Part shown: positions 47,638 to 52,739 of the stretch, in pieces
Layout: each line of letters starts with the position of its first letter
How positions within the stretch are numbered: position 1 is the stretch's first letter
DNA from: Neoarius graeffei
Lineage: Eukaryota; Chordata; Actinopteri; Siluriformes; Ariidae
Direction: 5' to 3'
NCBI RefSeq assembly: GCF_027579695.1
Contig: NC_083577.1
Span: forward strand, 57,070,283-57,134,282
DNA: 64,000 nt
The notes under the pieces: model-generated
Database searches by the model: none
What the model saw: the letters and a program-made list of their open reading frames with translations, nothing else
Told to the model about the DNA's origin: nothing
Position numbers and translations under genes: made by a program

Positions 47638-48679
47638 CCATTCAAAAGTTTGGGGTCACTTTGAAATGTCCTTATTTTTGAAAGAAAAGCACTGTTCTTT
47701 TCAATGAAGATCACTTTAAACTAATCAGAAATCCACTCTATACATTGCTAATGTGGTAAATGACTATTCTAGCTGCAAATGTCTGGTTTTTGGTGCAATA
47801 TCTCCATAGGTATATAGAGGCCCATTTCCAGCAACTCTCACTCCAGTGTTCTAATGGTACAATGTGTTTGCTCATTGCCTCAGAAGGCTAATGGATGATT
47901 AGAAAACCCTTGTACAATCATGTTAGCACAGCTGAAAACAGTTTAGCTCTTTAGAGAAGCTATAAAACTGACCTTCCTTTGAGCAGATTGAGTTTCTGGA
48001 GCATCACATTTGTGGGGTCGATTAAATGCTCAAAAAAATGTCTTGACTATATTTTCTATTCATTTTACAACTTATGGTGGTAAATAAAAGTGTGACTTTT
48101 CATGGAAAACACAAAATTGTCCGGGTGACCCCAAACTTTTGAACGGTAGTGTGTATATAAAATTTACTGTTGTTTATTAAGAGTGAAAAATGACAATTGT
48201 ATTTATATATTTTTAGCTCTGTTACCAATTAATTTGTTGTTTGTGTTAAGCATTTTATCAAAATATTTTATATTGGAATAGTGTTCAATTTTTGCTTTGT
48301 AAAAGGAGTAAAAGCACTGCTATGTAGTTTTGTCAATAAGCTAGATGTATTTCGAAGTACATATTTATTTAGTAATGAACGTATCTTTTTTTCCTCATTT
48401 TGCATTACTTTTAGCTGATATTCGAACCAGGCATAAACTACTAAAGTGTTGTTAAGTCTGTATCTACATACACATCAACCTAAATCACTGTCCTTCATTA
48501 TAGAAATAAATTACTACTGTGACAAATTCATGTTCTTTCTTTCCTATACATATAATATACAAACTGCAAGTATGCCGTTATTGTTTGCACAGGATCTGGG
48601 GATCTCGAAGGTGGGTCATATGAAGAGAATTCTCCAGGGAACTAAAGAGCTGGCTAAGAGCGCCATGGTGGACCTGTAA
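10545..48679 (+). CDS. dgkh: Diacylglycerol kinase eta, 3' part of gene (21 coding exons)
   Basis: The family phosphorylates diacylglycerol to phosphatidic acid using ATP; type II DGKs (delta, eta, kappa) act at cytosolic membranes and endosomes. Exons: 10545-10707, 10828-10936, 11032-11171, 15301-15382, 18873-18958, 19106-19205, 26857-27154, 27370-27501, 30664-30798, 31782-31899, 32702-32812, 32899-32995, 33981-34088, 39718-39831, 41242-41376, 41464-41730, 41856-41948, 42059-42178, 44731-44836, 46069-46199, 48593-48679. All introns are GT-AG and all phases agree, giving 909 residues and a TAA stop. DAGKc spans about residues 13-137 with GGDG at 70-73, DAGKa about 430-640 and SAM about 838-900. 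The C-terminal segments [20 protein letters not shown] and [11 protein letters not shown] match my recollection of vertebrate eta better than delta. The PH and C1 exons lie upstream of the window. dgkd is the main alternative. Confidence 0.92.
10828..10936 (+). CDS. dgkh: dgkh exon 2: ATP-binding GGDG motif
   Basis: The acceptor is TTTTTCAG and the donor CAG|GTATG. The exon encodes residues 55-90. CGGDGSVGW (residues 69-77) is the glycine-rich nucleotide-binding motif of DAG kinases, with all key glycines and the Asp present. The 120-bp intron before it is short. Confidence 0.95.
11032..11171 (+). CDS. dgkh: dgkh exon 3: end of DAGKc domain
   Basis: The acceptor is TTGGCAG and the donor AG|GTACAA, which splits an Arg codon. 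The exon encodes residues 91-136. [16 protein letters not shown] is the second conserved DAGKc block. The acidic segment after it leads into the helix that closes the catalytic half-domain. Confidence 0.95.
11172..11670. other. Unassigned intron
   Basis: Start of the 4.1-kb intron 3. No recognised repeat or exon. Confidence 0.4.
11776..11890 (+). pseudogene. Repeat-borne first coding exon, same class as 7089-7215
   Basis: 38 codons plus one base ([38 protein letters not shown]), ending exactly at AAAG|GTAAGG. The motif K-S-T-K-D-A-T-K-F fits DUF3504/Crypton-derived protein N-termini as I remember them (inference). No second exon is seen before the element ends, so it cannot make the full protein here. 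Confidence 0.5.
11911..12285 (-). mobile_element. DANA/HE1-like SINE (copy 2), 14-bp TSD
   Basis: Full antisense copy. TGGAATTGTGATTT is duplicated at 11897-11910 and 12286-12299, which fixes both ends. The tail is CCATCC-type rather than ATGAG. Confidence 0.95.
12455..13400. repeat. Repeat with GGACC motifs and a short reading frame
   Basis: 12540-12660 has GATTGGCTGG and repeated TACGGACC motifs. A frame from an ATG at 13182 ([20 protein letters not shown]) ends at a stop after about 30 codons. This looks like the 5' end of another transposon gene; the family is not recognised. Confidence 0.4.
12730..13104 (+). mobile_element. DANA/HE1-like SINE (copy 3), 14-bp TSD
   Basis: Sense copy. 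GATTTATTAATAAG is duplicated at 12716-12729 and 13105-13118. Complete head (A and B boxes) and ATGAG tail. Confidence 0.95.
13408..14403 (+). mobile_element. Hairpin-rich element with recombinase-like reading frame (copy 1)
   Basis: It has a hairpin at 13408-13494 (GTGAAATACTGTGACCTCAG pairing with GGTCACGGTATTTCAC). Then comes a frame at 13774-13863 ([20 protein letters not shown]). An AAT repeat at 14259-14284 is followed by a second hairpin at 14285-14403. A diverged copy with the same frame and the same last hairpin lies at 40118-40884. Confidence 0.6.
14285..14403. repeat. Long imperfect hairpin
   Basis: GGCTTTTTTCATGGTATATC at the left pairs with its inverse ending at 14403, with arms of about 50 bp and a loop around CTCGTCTTCGACTC. 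Nearly the same hairpin occurs at 40757-40883. Confidence 0.85.
14448..14818 (+). mobile_element. DANA/HE1-like SINE (copy 4)
   Basis: Sense copy with a GGATGGATGGA tail instead of ATGAG. It lacks about 10 bp around the CGTGTCCGCG part of the body. GACATC before and after may be the target duplication. Confidence 0.9.
14819..15300. other. Unassigned AT-rich intron
   Basis: No recognised feature up to the exon 4 acceptor. Confidence 0.4.
15301..15382 (+). CDS. dgkh: dgkh exon 4: start of linker after DAGKc
   Basis: The acceptor is CTTTTCACAG and the donor CAG|GTACC. The first base completes the split Arg codon. It encodes residues 138-164, beginning WSIMTYEIK and ending in a Glu-rich stretch. 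In type II DGKs this follows the catalytic half-domain directly. Confidence 0.93.
15859..16369 (-). mobile_element. Hairpin plus TIR element (copy B of 6824-7316)
   Basis: The hairpin here is longer (15859-15966, arms AGTTATTCCAC/GTGGAATAACT). The element 15967-16369 matches copy A. Its first exon is internally deleted, so it no longer reads to the donor. Confidence 0.7.
16579..17818. mobile_element. 1.24-kb element with many CTATCGTCA motifs
   Basis: It interrupts the copy B repeat exactly where copy A reads CACAGTTTGACC. The ends are GGCAGATCC and ATCTGCC, and AGT is duplicated (16576-16578, 17819-17821). The core CTATCGTCA or its inverse occurs seven times (about 17004, 17162, 17179, 17350, 17376, 17532, 17562), with variants near 16766 and 16847. 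Family unknown. Confidence 0.75.
17822..18590. repeat. 780-bp interspersed repeat (copy 1)
   Basis: Alike to 21794-22580 over nearly its full length (phrases GTCGCTAAACGAACAGCTGA and GACGTAGTATCTTGAATTGG). The open frames on both strands are not shared intact by the two copies. Confidence 0.7.
18873..18958 (+). CDS. dgkh: dgkh exon 5
   Basis: I chose the acceptor at 18871-18872 (GTTTCAG) because it restores [14 protein letters not shown] in frame after exon 4. A second AG lies 7 bases further on and would break the frame. The donor is AA|GTAAGT. It encodes residues 165-192. The next intron is only 147 bp and 61 bp of it is an AC repeat. Confidence 0.9.
18987..19047. repeat. (AC)n microsatellite in 147-bp intron 5
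   Basis: About 30 AC units make up 40% of the intron between exons 5 and 6. AC-rich RNA can bind hnRNP L and change splicing (established in general; not shown here). Confidence 0.96.
19106..19205 (+). CDS. dgkh: dgkh exon 6
   Basis: The acceptor is CTCACCACCAG and the donor AAA|GTGAGT. One base completes the Lys codon of exon 5. It encodes residues 194-226, including [19 protein letters not shown], a conserved helical stretch of the eta/delta linker. The intron that follows is 7.65 kb and full of mobile elements. Confidence 0.93.
19630..21240 (+). mobile_element. Tc1-like transposon, near full length
   Basis: Long inverted repeats (start CAGTGGTGCTTGAAAGTTTG) flanked by TA. The internal gene is on the + strand and its reading frame is kept from the ATG to the final TGA apart from two stop codons. 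Confidence 0.93.
20000..21021 (+). pseudogene. Tc1-family transposase with two in-frame stops
   Basis: ATG at 20000. The N-terminus [20 protein letters not shown] is the HTH DNA-binding domain; a [15 protein letters not shown] linker follows. The DD34E residues are visible: Asp in LWTDETK, Asp in [12 protein letters not shown] and Glu in [13 protein letters not shown]. Stops: TGA after NSELYQ (20656-20658) and TGA after MLWKDLK (about 20857). Otherwise one frame to GGHTRY. It is a pseudogene with all catalytic residues still present. Confidence 0.92.
21322..22714. mobile_element. TA-flanked MITE holding other repeats
   Basis: The left end TACAGTACTGTGCAAAAATC and its inverse at 22690-22714 mark a Tc1-like MITE. 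Inside are a LINE-tail-like piece (21686-21740), the second copy of the 780-bp repeat (21794-22580) and a short insertion at 22012-22080. Confidence 0.75.
21794..22580. repeat. 780-bp interspersed repeat (copy 2) with small retro-insert
   Basis: Homologous to 17822-18590. An insert with a T-rich start and ACGGCAGCTGGCATCCTCAG interrupts it, and AGGTTTACCTT is repeated on both sides. This looks like a very short antisense retrotransposon tail. Confidence 0.65.
22711..22774. repeat. (ATGT)n microsatellite
   Basis: About 16 units starting inside the right terminus of the preceding MITE. Confidence 0.96.
22775..24184 (-). mobile_element. L2-type LINE 3' part, split by a palindrome
   Basis: On the minus strand 23831-24184 encodes about 117 codons of the reverse transcriptase C-terminus ([43 protein letters not shown]), ending in a stop. 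The 3'UTR (AAAGTGCTGTACAG, TTTATAAAGCACATT inverse) continues to 22775, interrupted by the palindrome 23084-23809. Confidence 0.82.
23088..23805. mobile_element. 718-bp near-perfect palindrome flanked by TTAA
   Basis: Arms of 354 and 364 bp meet at GAGCTC (23439-23444). TTAA lies at 23084-23087 and 23806-23809. The arms differ by a handful of bases plus a 10-bp tandem duplication in the right arm. It is inserted into the 3'UTR of the L2 LINE. The TTAA target suggests a piggyBac- or Kolobok-mobilised foldback element (inference). Confidence 0.9.
24290..25035. repeat. Tandem repeat of about 300-bp units
   Basis: Blocks with ATTGATCAGATTTTGATCAA, CAGGTGG and CCACCTGCCATGGATGCA recur at about 24380, 24690 and 24990. 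A related repeat lies at 30890-31660. Confidence 0.65.
25104..25795. mobile_element. hAT-like MITE rich in GAGTCC motifs
   Basis: The ends GTGTTGTAGTCGAGTCAG and GACTCGAGTACTACAAG are inverted. Many AGTCCAAGTC/CGAGTCC subterminal motifs lie near both ends, as in hAT MITEs. No intact coding frame. Confidence 0.6.
25800..26370. other. Unassigned intron
   Basis: AT-rich, no recognised feature. Confidence 0.4.
26383..26761 (-). mobile_element. DANA/HE1-like SINE (copy 5), 12-bp TSD
   Basis: Antisense full copy 95 bp before exon 7. GTGCCAAGTCTT is duplicated at 26371-26382 and 26762-26773. Confidence 0.95.
26857..27154 (+). CDS. dgkh: dgkh exon 7: acidic linker
   Basis: The acceptor is CTCTGTGCAG and the donor AAAA|GTAATA, a weaker donor. 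It is the longest exon here (residues 227-325). It contains [15 protein letters not shown], a very acidic run of Glu/Leu around residues 264-285, then [15 protein letters not shown]. The Glu-rich run is probably disordered and differs between species. Confidence 0.93.
27370..27501 (+). CDS. dgkh: dgkh exon 8: charged linker
   Basis: The acceptor is CTTTCCTAG and the donor CCCT|GTGAGT. It encodes residues 327-369, with [11 protein letters not shown] followed by a Lys/Glu/Asp-rich stretch. The junction with exon 7 makes an ATG (Met326) codon; the junction with exon 9 makes Leu370. A TTAA-flanked MITE starts 83 bp past the donor. Confidence 0.88.
27585..28280. mobile_element. TTAA-flanked MITE (copy 1)
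   Basis: Starts AGGGGAACTGAAGG, ends inverse (CTTCAGTTCTCCT), flanked by TTAA at 27581-27584 and 28281-28284. 696 bp, homologous to 37457-39227. The TTAA target fits piggyBac/Kolobok-type non-autonomous elements. Confidence 0.85.
28285..28980. other. Unassigned; possible old repeat
   Basis: 28450-28630 has GC-rich phrases (GGGGTCCGGGGCCTGCCTTA) unlike the AT-rich surroundings and may be an old hAT fragment. No exon. Confidence 0.35.
28986..29345 (+). mobile_element. DANA/HE1-like SINE (copy 6), 13-bp TSD
   Basis: Sense copy. GAGATTCCAAGCA duplicated at 28973-28985 and 29346-29358. It has a short GGTT duplication in the B-box region and lacks the CGTGGGTTTCCTCC part. Confidence 0.93.
29613..29888. 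repeat. Imperfect inverted repeat (foldback)
   Basis: 29613-29682 (GATGCTGATTTGAGTGCAAT...) pairs with 29826-29888 (...ATTGTGCTCAAATCAGCATC) with some mismatches. The spacer is about 145 bp. Family unknown. Confidence 0.65.
29889..30660. other. Unassigned intron
   Basis: No recognised repeat or exon before exon 9. Confidence 0.4.
30664..30798 (+). CDS. dgkh: dgkh exon 9: Ser/Pro-rich linker
   Basis: The acceptor is CTTCCTTTAG and the donor CCAG|GTATG. It encodes residues 371-414: [18 protein letters not shown], then [18 protein letters not shown], a well conserved lead-in to the accessory domain. The Ser-rich part could be phosphorylated (inference). Confidence 0.94.
30885..31660. repeat. 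Repeat with TTTTGATTCTGA units, containing exon-11 duplicate
   Basis: The phrase GATTTTGATTCTGA(N)TGTTT followed by GATCTAATCAGTCTGCACAA or GATCAAATTG recurs at about 31013, 31160, 31445 and 31590. The left end has a CCGTCCGTCC tract. The duplicated piece of dgkh lies between two such units. Confidence 0.6.
31222..31445 (+). pseudogene. Partial duplicate of dgkh exon 11 and its upstream intron
   Basis: About 110 bp of intron and the acceptor TTGTAG plus 109 bp of exon (31337-31445) match 32590-32810 with only a few changes (for example Leu for Phe in SLEF). The last two exon bases and the GT donor are missing. It sits upstream of exon 10, so it is out of order, and its phase does not fit after exon 9. 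Confidence 0.93.
31782..31899 (+). CDS. dgkh: dgkh exon 10: start of accessory domain
   Basis: The acceptor is GGCTCTCAG and the donor TT|GTAAGA. It encodes residues 416-453: [20 protein letters not shown] and [15 protein letters not shown], strongly conserved in eta and delta. An AC repeat begins 45 bp after the donor. A partial duplicate of exon 11 lies upstream of this exon, in the preceding intron. Confidence 0.95.
31944..31983. repeat. (AC)n microsatellite after exon 10
   Basis: About 20 AC units starting 45 bp after the exon 10 donor. Confidence 0.95.
32118..32500 (+). mobile_element. DANA/HE1-like SINE (copy 7), 12-bp TSD
   Basis: Sense copy with ATTTTCTTAGAA duplicated at 32106-32117 and 32501-32512. 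Tail GATGAGATGAGATGAG. It lies 201 bp before exon 11. Confidence 0.95.
32702..32812 (+). CDS. dgkh: dgkh exon 11: DAGKa core
   Basis: The acceptor is ATACTTGTAG and the donor AG|GTCAGA. It encodes residues 455-490. [19 protein letters not shown] is a hallmark of the DAGK accessory domain. The upstream 90 bp and most of the exon are duplicated at 31222-31445. Confidence 0.95.
32899..32995 (+). CDS. dgkh: dgkh exon 12: DAGKa
   Basis: The acceptor is CTGTGGTAG and the donor GAG|GTAAGA. One base completes the split Arg codon. It encodes residues 492-523 ([20 protein letters not shown]), conserved in the accessory domain. The next intron is 985 bp, of which about 690 bp is minisatellite. Confidence 0.95.
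33175..33868. repeat. G/T-rich minisatellite in intron 12
   Basis: Units of 12-17 bp (TGTATTGTATTTGGAT, TTTGGTTGGTTTGGTTC) form higher-order blocks of about 47-115 bp, some with TGTACTGGTGCATTGG. On the + strand it has almost no C. Five overlapping long open frames on both strands exist only because the units lack stop codons in most frames. Confidence 0.95.
33981..34088 (+). CDS. dgkh: dgkh exon 13: DAGKa
   Basis: The acceptor is CTTTTGCAG and the donor GAT|GTAAGT; it is symmetrical (phase 0-0). It encodes residues 524-559, including [20 protein letters not shown], one of the most conserved stretches of DAG kinases. Confidence 0.96.
34698..36182 (-). mobile_element. Tc1-like transposon (second copy), defective
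   Basis: Same family and inverted repeats as 19630-21240, in reverse orientation, flanked by TA. Confidence 0.93.
34907..35820 (-). pseudogene. Tc1 transposase lacking the second catalytic Asp
   Basis: Reads from an ATG at about 35818 ([20 protein letters not shown]) to GGHTRY. The HTH part is intact up to TIRRTLNN, where a frame break occurs (about 35491). Near 35172, NSEL joins directly to TKEWLKK, deleting about 40 codons that include the MQQDND Asp. The Glu ([13 protein letters not shown]) remains. Confidence 0.9.
36518..36928. mobile_element. Solo LTR, 411 bp
   Basis: Begins TGTGACGGCC and ends GGCCTAACA (TG...CA). GAAC is duplicated at 36514-36517 and 36929-36932. Inside are TTTAAAAG (TATA-like, about 36645) and AATAAA (about 36848). 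No internal region, so it is a recombined remnant. Superfamily not certain. Confidence 0.75.
36980..37450. other. Unassigned intron
   Basis: Has an A-rich tract near 37100. No recognised feature. Confidence 0.4.
37767..37990. mobile_element. Fragment of CCCTGTGTCC MITE
   Basis: Inverse homologue of part of 42214-42800 (CCCTGTGTCCGAAATC, TATATAGGGCACTATATAG, then AAATACATGCATGTATTTAT). Confidence 0.8.
38040..38907 (-). mobile_element. Possible non-autonomous LTR-type remnant
   Basis: On the minus strand it begins TGTCAGTCCTGTGCGC and has CTATTTAAGGAC about 130 bp in, like a promoter-bearing LTR. The other boundary is unclear. A SINE (38291-38673) is inserted in it. Confidence 0.35.
38291..38673 (-). 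mobile_element. DANA/HE1-like SINE (copy 8), 11-bp TSD
   Basis: Antisense copy. CACAAGGATCG duplicated at 38280-38290 and 38674-38684. Confidence 0.95.
39718..39831 (+). CDS. dgkh: dgkh exon 14: DAGKa
   Basis: The acceptor is TTTTCCATCCAG and the donor CAG|GTGAAC, phase 0-0. It encodes residues 560-597: [20 protein letters not shown] and then [10 protein letters not shown]. It follows a 5.6-kb intron full of nested elements. Confidence 0.96.
39867..40884 (+). mobile_element. Hairpin-rich element with recombinase-like frames (copy 2)
   Basis: A hairpin at 39889-39979 (AAGATATGAAGTTTATCTT and inverse), then a segment homologous to 13510-13850 with a diverged RK-D-LNT-KATKTS frame at about 40467. 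A second ATG at 40636 reads [20 protein letters not shown] and DALNTRK. An AAT repeat and the hairpin 40757-40883 close it, as in copy 1. Confidence 0.6.
40636..40716 (+). pseudogene. Start of recombinase-like first exon
   Basis: 27 codons, [20 protein letters not shown] then DALNTRK. The frame at 13774 starts with the same EKDALNTRK and continues [14 protein letters not shown], so the two join as one family. The reading runs into the AAT repeat, so it is broken here. Confidence 0.45.
41242..41376 (+). CDS. dgkh: dgkh exon 15: end of DAGKa
   Basis: The acceptor is ATTGTCATAG and the donor AGG|GTGAGT, phase 0-0. It encodes residues 598-642 with [20 protein letters not shown], the typical C-terminal strand block of the accessory domain, then [12 protein letters not shown]. 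Confidence 0.96.
41464..41730 (+). CDS. dgkh: dgkh exon 16: C-terminal helical region
   Basis: The acceptor is TTTCCCCACAG and the donor GAG|GTGAGG, phase 0-0. It encodes residues 643-731: [32 protein letters not shown] and [16 protein letters not shown]. This region is shared by type II DGKs and its wording favours eta over delta. Confidence 0.95.
41856..41948 (+). CDS. dgkh: dgkh exon 17
   Basis: The acceptor is TTTCCTTTAG and the donor TTG|GTAAGG, phase 0-0. It encodes residues 732-762, [20 protein letters not shown] followed by [11 protein letters not shown]. The last part is characteristic of DGK eta. Confidence 0.95.
42059..42178 (+). CDS. dgkh: dgkh exon 18
   Basis: The acceptor is CTGTACAG and the donor GAG|GTAAGC, phase 0-0. 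It encodes residues 763-802, including QLDPPDEE and [22 protein letters not shown] begins only 36 bp after the donor, and the same intron holds a large minisatellite. Confidence 0.95.
42214..42800. mobile_element. MITE with CCCTGTGTCC ends
   Basis: CCCTGTGTCCAAAACCACTC at the left, GATTTCGGACACAGGG at the right; AAA flanks both ends. The interior has CACTATATAGTCCACTATAT, which is self-complementary. It begins 36 bp after the exon 18 donor. Confidence 0.82.
42835..44697. repeat. C/A-rich minisatellite in intron 18
   Basis: Basic phrase CCCAACATTCCCAACACCAG/TATGCTCATCACCAACATAC, units of 12-39 bp. The 5' part (to about 43370) is diverged; the 3' part is homogeneous. A segment starting at 43941 recurs 414 bp later at 44355 with no difference seen over about 275 bp. 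It ends 34 bp before exon 19. Long frames on both strands are repeat artefacts. Confidence 0.95.
44731..44836 (+). CDS. dgkh: dgkh exon 19: basic segment before SAM
   Basis: The acceptor is TTTTGTGATAG and the donor TCAG|GTAAGA. It encodes residues 803-837, with the basic stretch [15 protein letters not shown]. Reading through the donor gives a seven-residue tail and a TGA at 44857-44859, so intron retention would give a SAM-less protein like the known short eta form (inference). Confidence 0.93.
44837..46068. other. Intron 19, no large repeat
   Basis: A (TC)n tract lies at 45669-45725 and a T-rich tract at 45940-45977. No coding sign. Confidence 0.5.
46069..46199 (+). CDS. dgkh: dgkh exon 20: SAM domain, first part
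   Basis: The acceptor is CTTGTGTAG and the donor AAG|GTATAC. Two bases complete Val838. It encodes residues 839-881: [34 protein letters not shown] and ERRDLK, a clear SAM domain. SAM domains of DGK delta and eta2 form oligomers that affect localisation (established). Confidence 0.96.
46200..47572. other. Intron 20, first part
   Basis: A (GA)n tract lies at 46675-46698. Nothing else recognised. Confidence 0.5.
47573..47636. repeat. (TA)n microsatellite at MITE edge
   Basis: About 32 TA units, ending at the left terminus of the Tc1 MITE. The TA target of the element probably seeded or joined it. Confidence 0.95.
47635..48153. mobile_element. Tc1-like MITE, uninterrupted copy
   Basis: About 520 bp with ends CATTCAAAAGTTTGGGGTCA and CCAAACTTTTGAACGGTAGT. 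It is the inverse of the outer element at 4579-6536 and defines where that one was interrupted. Confidence 0.9.
48593..48679 (+). CDS. dgkh: dgkh exon 21: SAM end and stop
   Basis: The acceptor is GTTTGCACAG, phase 0. It encodes residues 882-909: [20 protein letters not shown] completes the SAM domain, then a short tail ends MVDL and TAA (48677-48679). The tail is where vertebrate orthologues differ most. Confidence 0.95.
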   Translation, partial: DLGISKVGHMKRILQGTKELAKSAMVDL

Positions 48680-51071
48680 AGCTCGAGGAGTCCTTTCCTT
48701 CAGAAGAAGTGAACATTTTACAGAGCTGCATTGTCTGGATGAACTCGGTAATGAGTGGTTTCCTCCGCGTGATTTAGCCTCGCTTTAGAGTACCTGCGAA
48801 TGTGTTGTTGTTTTAGTATGAGTGCTGGTGCCAAAAGAATTGTAGTGGTCGAATATTTTCAGGTGGTTGATAGATTTACAAAAAAAAAAAAGCCATTTCT
48901 TATTGCATTGATGGCACAATCAGGTATGCAACTCTCATTGCAGAGGCATCTTAAAACTTCTGGCATCTTAAAAAGAGTCAAGTAGCAAAACAGGACTTCC
49001 ATAAAGTGTTCACTGTGGGTGAAGCAAAGGCCAGGTAATAGGTCGCTGGTGTTTTGCCTTGTGGTGGATGGCTACAATAGGATGGAGATGTGATGTGTCA
49101 GCAATATTCTTCTTTCGACAGCACTGTTTACATTTTAAGGAGACAGGAAAACGGCTGCTGAAGAGTTGCACTCAAACTGCAATCATAGCAAATGGTTTTT
49201 CAGTCCAGAAAGAAAGTTGAGTTCCTGAAGCAGTGACATTCTGATGCATGGTGAATTTGCTTGATTTTGGATATGTATTTCACTGCATGATTAGTGTCGT
49301 TTTTTTATTGTACAAACTAACACTTGAACAAGTTTTCTATGACTTTAGTATGATACTATTTGTTACTACTGAAGCATCCCTGTGGTCTTACTAGACTGCT
49401 GTTTCATTTCTACGTATATATTTGTTTGCATGAGACTTCTGTGTCAAAGAGCAGTGTCATGTATCATATTTATAGTAAAATTGTGTTTTATTGTAGGACA
49501 TCTATGATTTATATTCAATTAGGACATTGAGTAAGACAGAAATATTAGTTCTTTAAAATATCAGTAAGGAAGACTACGTCGAAGTGAATACAAAAGTGAA
49601 TGTGCCCCATACGTTTTCTTGAAATTATGTTCTTTAGTTTGCATTAGGATGCAAATTTGAAGGGGGAAAAAAAAAACATTTTAAGTATCAGAATATTAGT
49701 GTGGAAGTTCTTATTAGATTTACGAAATAAATAATGGAGTCACTTTTCTGCATTTTGACTGTAGACCTATTTGGAACATTTAGCTATTTTACTTGCAATA
49801 AGAATCTTGTGTTGGTCATAAGATATTGCAGTTGATCTGCAACTTTGCATAAGTTTCTCATAATTGTCATTCCTCAAAATAGGGATAAAGTACATGTTTG
49901 ATAAGACACCCAGAACTAAATTATTATAAGTTGATGGCATTACAGGGTATACAAGTATAAGTGAGGTTTTTGTTGGTTAATATATGCACTGTAAATATGT
50001 TGAAACAGTCTGTACTGTTAATTCCAGTTGTAAGGAAATGGTTTGGATAGATTAATGCTGACACGTTATATATAGCTTACACATTTGATTGTGTATAGCG
50101 CACCATAATACAGATGTGATTTATAATAATGTTTATAAATTACCTTTATATGTTAAGTGCTGTTGTATTCTGTTGAAGGTGCAATATTGTATTTATTTTG
50201 ATACATTTTCTTCTCTATGAAGCTTTATTATGTGATTTTTTTTTTCCATAGAAGACAAGAAATCAATTCATGCACTCCTGTTATCTGAGTTATTTTCTTT
50301 TAAGGCAGACTCGTGGACATGCCATATTCTCTCCAAATTCATAAAATCTTCCTTAAGCAAGTTGTTGATTCTCTCTATTCAATTGTGCTTCCAGGATAAT
50401 TCGCTAGACAACTGGATGTTCTCTTAGACACACTATGGAACTAGCAGAATTGCCTGCTGTGCCTCTTTTATTTTCATTAGAATGGAGAGTTTTCACCCTT
50501 CACCGTCAAATCATATCATGTCATTTACAACTTTATGTCGATTTTGCCTGGGGTTTATGTCATATAAAGATTTTCCTCAAGGGGGTGACAGAGTACTGAA
50601 TGTGGGTTTGGTAAAAAAATTGGGTCCCATCAAAATACTTAATATTGTAATAATAGAATAATATATTTATTCTAAAAAAAAAAAAAACCAAACCTTTTTT
50701 TAATGAAGATGTTAGTGTCCATTAAATAACTTTGCACTCTGTATCAAGACTCATTTAAAAGGAAATTTGTGTGAAATATATGGAAATAAAAATCACCAAA
50801 TGTTCAGATATAAATAATAATACATCCGGAAATGAAATAAAAAATTGGCCCTACATTTGACTGCAGATTAGATGGCTGACTTCCAATTATGATCTAACTC
50901 TTAAACCAACTGTGCTGCATTCAGAACCGCCAGAATATGAGTGTGTTAATGTGCGTAAGAGTGTAGAAAACTTAGTGGACAAGATTTATTAGGAGAAACG
51001 GGAGGAGGCCTGATTCAGTGTGGTTCTAATTTTAACCAATATGGTTATTTTTAGATAATATAACCTTTCAC

Positions 51072-51434
51072 GGGGGCGGCACGGTGGTGTAGTGGTTAGC
51101 GCTGTCGCCTCACAGCAAGAAGGTCCGGGTTCGAGCTCCGTGGCCGGCAAGGGCCTTTCTTTGCGGAGTTTGCATGTTCTCCCCGTGTCCACATGGGTTT
51201 CCTCCGGGTGCTCCGGTTTCCCCCACAGTCCAAAGACATGCAGGTTAGGTTAACTGGTGACTCTAAATTGACCGTAGGTGTGAATGGTTGTCTGTGTCTA
51301 TGTGTCAGCCCTGTGATGACCTGGCGACTTGTCCAGGGTGTACCCCGCCTTTCGCCCGTAGTCAGCTGGGATAGGCTCCAGCTTGCCTGCGACCCTGTAG
51401 AACAGGATAAAGCAGCTAGAGATGATGAGCTGAG
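51072..51434 (+). mobile_element. DANA/HE1-like SINE (copy 9) in dgkh 3'UTR
   Basis: Sense copy with ATAACCTTTCAC duplicated at 51060-51071 and 51435-51446. It would be part of the mature mRNA if the distal poly(A) site is used. Confidence 0.95.
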
Positions 51435-52733
51435 ATAACCTTTCACGCTACACTCTTAGAAAAAAAGGGTTCCTCAAGGGTTCTTTAGCTTTCTAACGGT
51501 TTTCAATTCTGAACTTTTTAAAGGGAACCTCTCTTTTGTAGGTTTGTGTCGAGCCTTTCCCAACAGGGTCAAATTGAAGAACGCTGTAGGGTGATCTTGG
51601 AACCGAATGGCCCTTAGTTTTTTTTTGTTTGTTTTTGTTTTTCTCCAAAGGGTGTCACATGTAAAAATAGTGAATGTAGTGTTATTTTTATCCTTTCATT
51701 TTCACTCTTCATAAACAGATATGCATTGTCTTGGAAATCAGTCAAAGACTATTTTTACAAGGAGAAAGTGAGTTATCCCACACTGATCTAGAGTCATTGC
51801 CAATGATGCAACTACAACATGTCATCAGTTCACTGCATTTCTTTCTAGAAACTACTACAGTGCGGTGTTAACAATGTTCGGTGCCATACATGCTAACTAT
51901 TAAAAAGAAGAAAAAAAAGATATCTGTAATGGTTTCATGACCTCTGACTACAGCACATTCACAAATGAGAGACTTGATAGCTCCTGAAAAGAGTACTGAA
52001 AAATTTGGCCTTAGAGATTGACCATTTCTCAACCGTAGCAAGTGAACTGACCTCAGAATAACAGTGCCTCGTCTGTGGTTTTATTTGCATTCATTTTCCC
52101 CCAAATGCAGTCTTCCTTTCAAACTGCAGTTACTTCATCTGCACATGTTCATGTGTTATCTGTCTCTGAACAAGCTCTCAAGAGTGTATCCACAAGACTG
52201 AGTGTGTTTTTGATCAGACTTTAGGCTCATGTGAGCTTGGGCTTATCTATAGATGGTGTACATAAAGCTGTATACTGCCTGATTTTTTTCAAAACCAATT
52301 CACATGAGAAATTTTTAGAGCATATCGCTGACATGATCTTATTATGAGAAGTGCGATGTGAGTTTCATTTGTTTACATTGTGTTTACAATGGCACAGTTT
52401 AATTTGTACAACTATGTGTATAGCTATATACAACATTTGCATATTTATTAAGGTTAAACAAATGATGTGTATGTGTTTTCACTATTGGGATATAATGTTA
52501 CAGTAGTCACTTGTATTGATATCTGGATGATCTTTTGGTAAAGTAGTTGGTAATTTTTATGACTACTAAGTGACTGTTTTCTGTGCCTTTTTATCGTAGG
52601 TGCATGATTAACTATTTATTACAATATGAAAGTCACTGAGATGTGTATTTTTGTATCCTGATTGAATAAATGTCTCAATTTTGTTGTACATTTTGAAGTG
52701 GTAAAATGGTGCCACTTAATATCTTACTTCTTC

Positions 52734-52739
52734 AATAAA
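52734..52739 (+). terminator. Likely main poly(A) signal of dgkh
   Basis: AATAAA, followed about 16-20 bp later by a GT-rich stretch (TGTATGGTGTCATGTATGGT). A second AATAAA lies 69 bp upstream at 52665-52670. The two together make this the most plausible 3' end. Confidence 0.55.
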
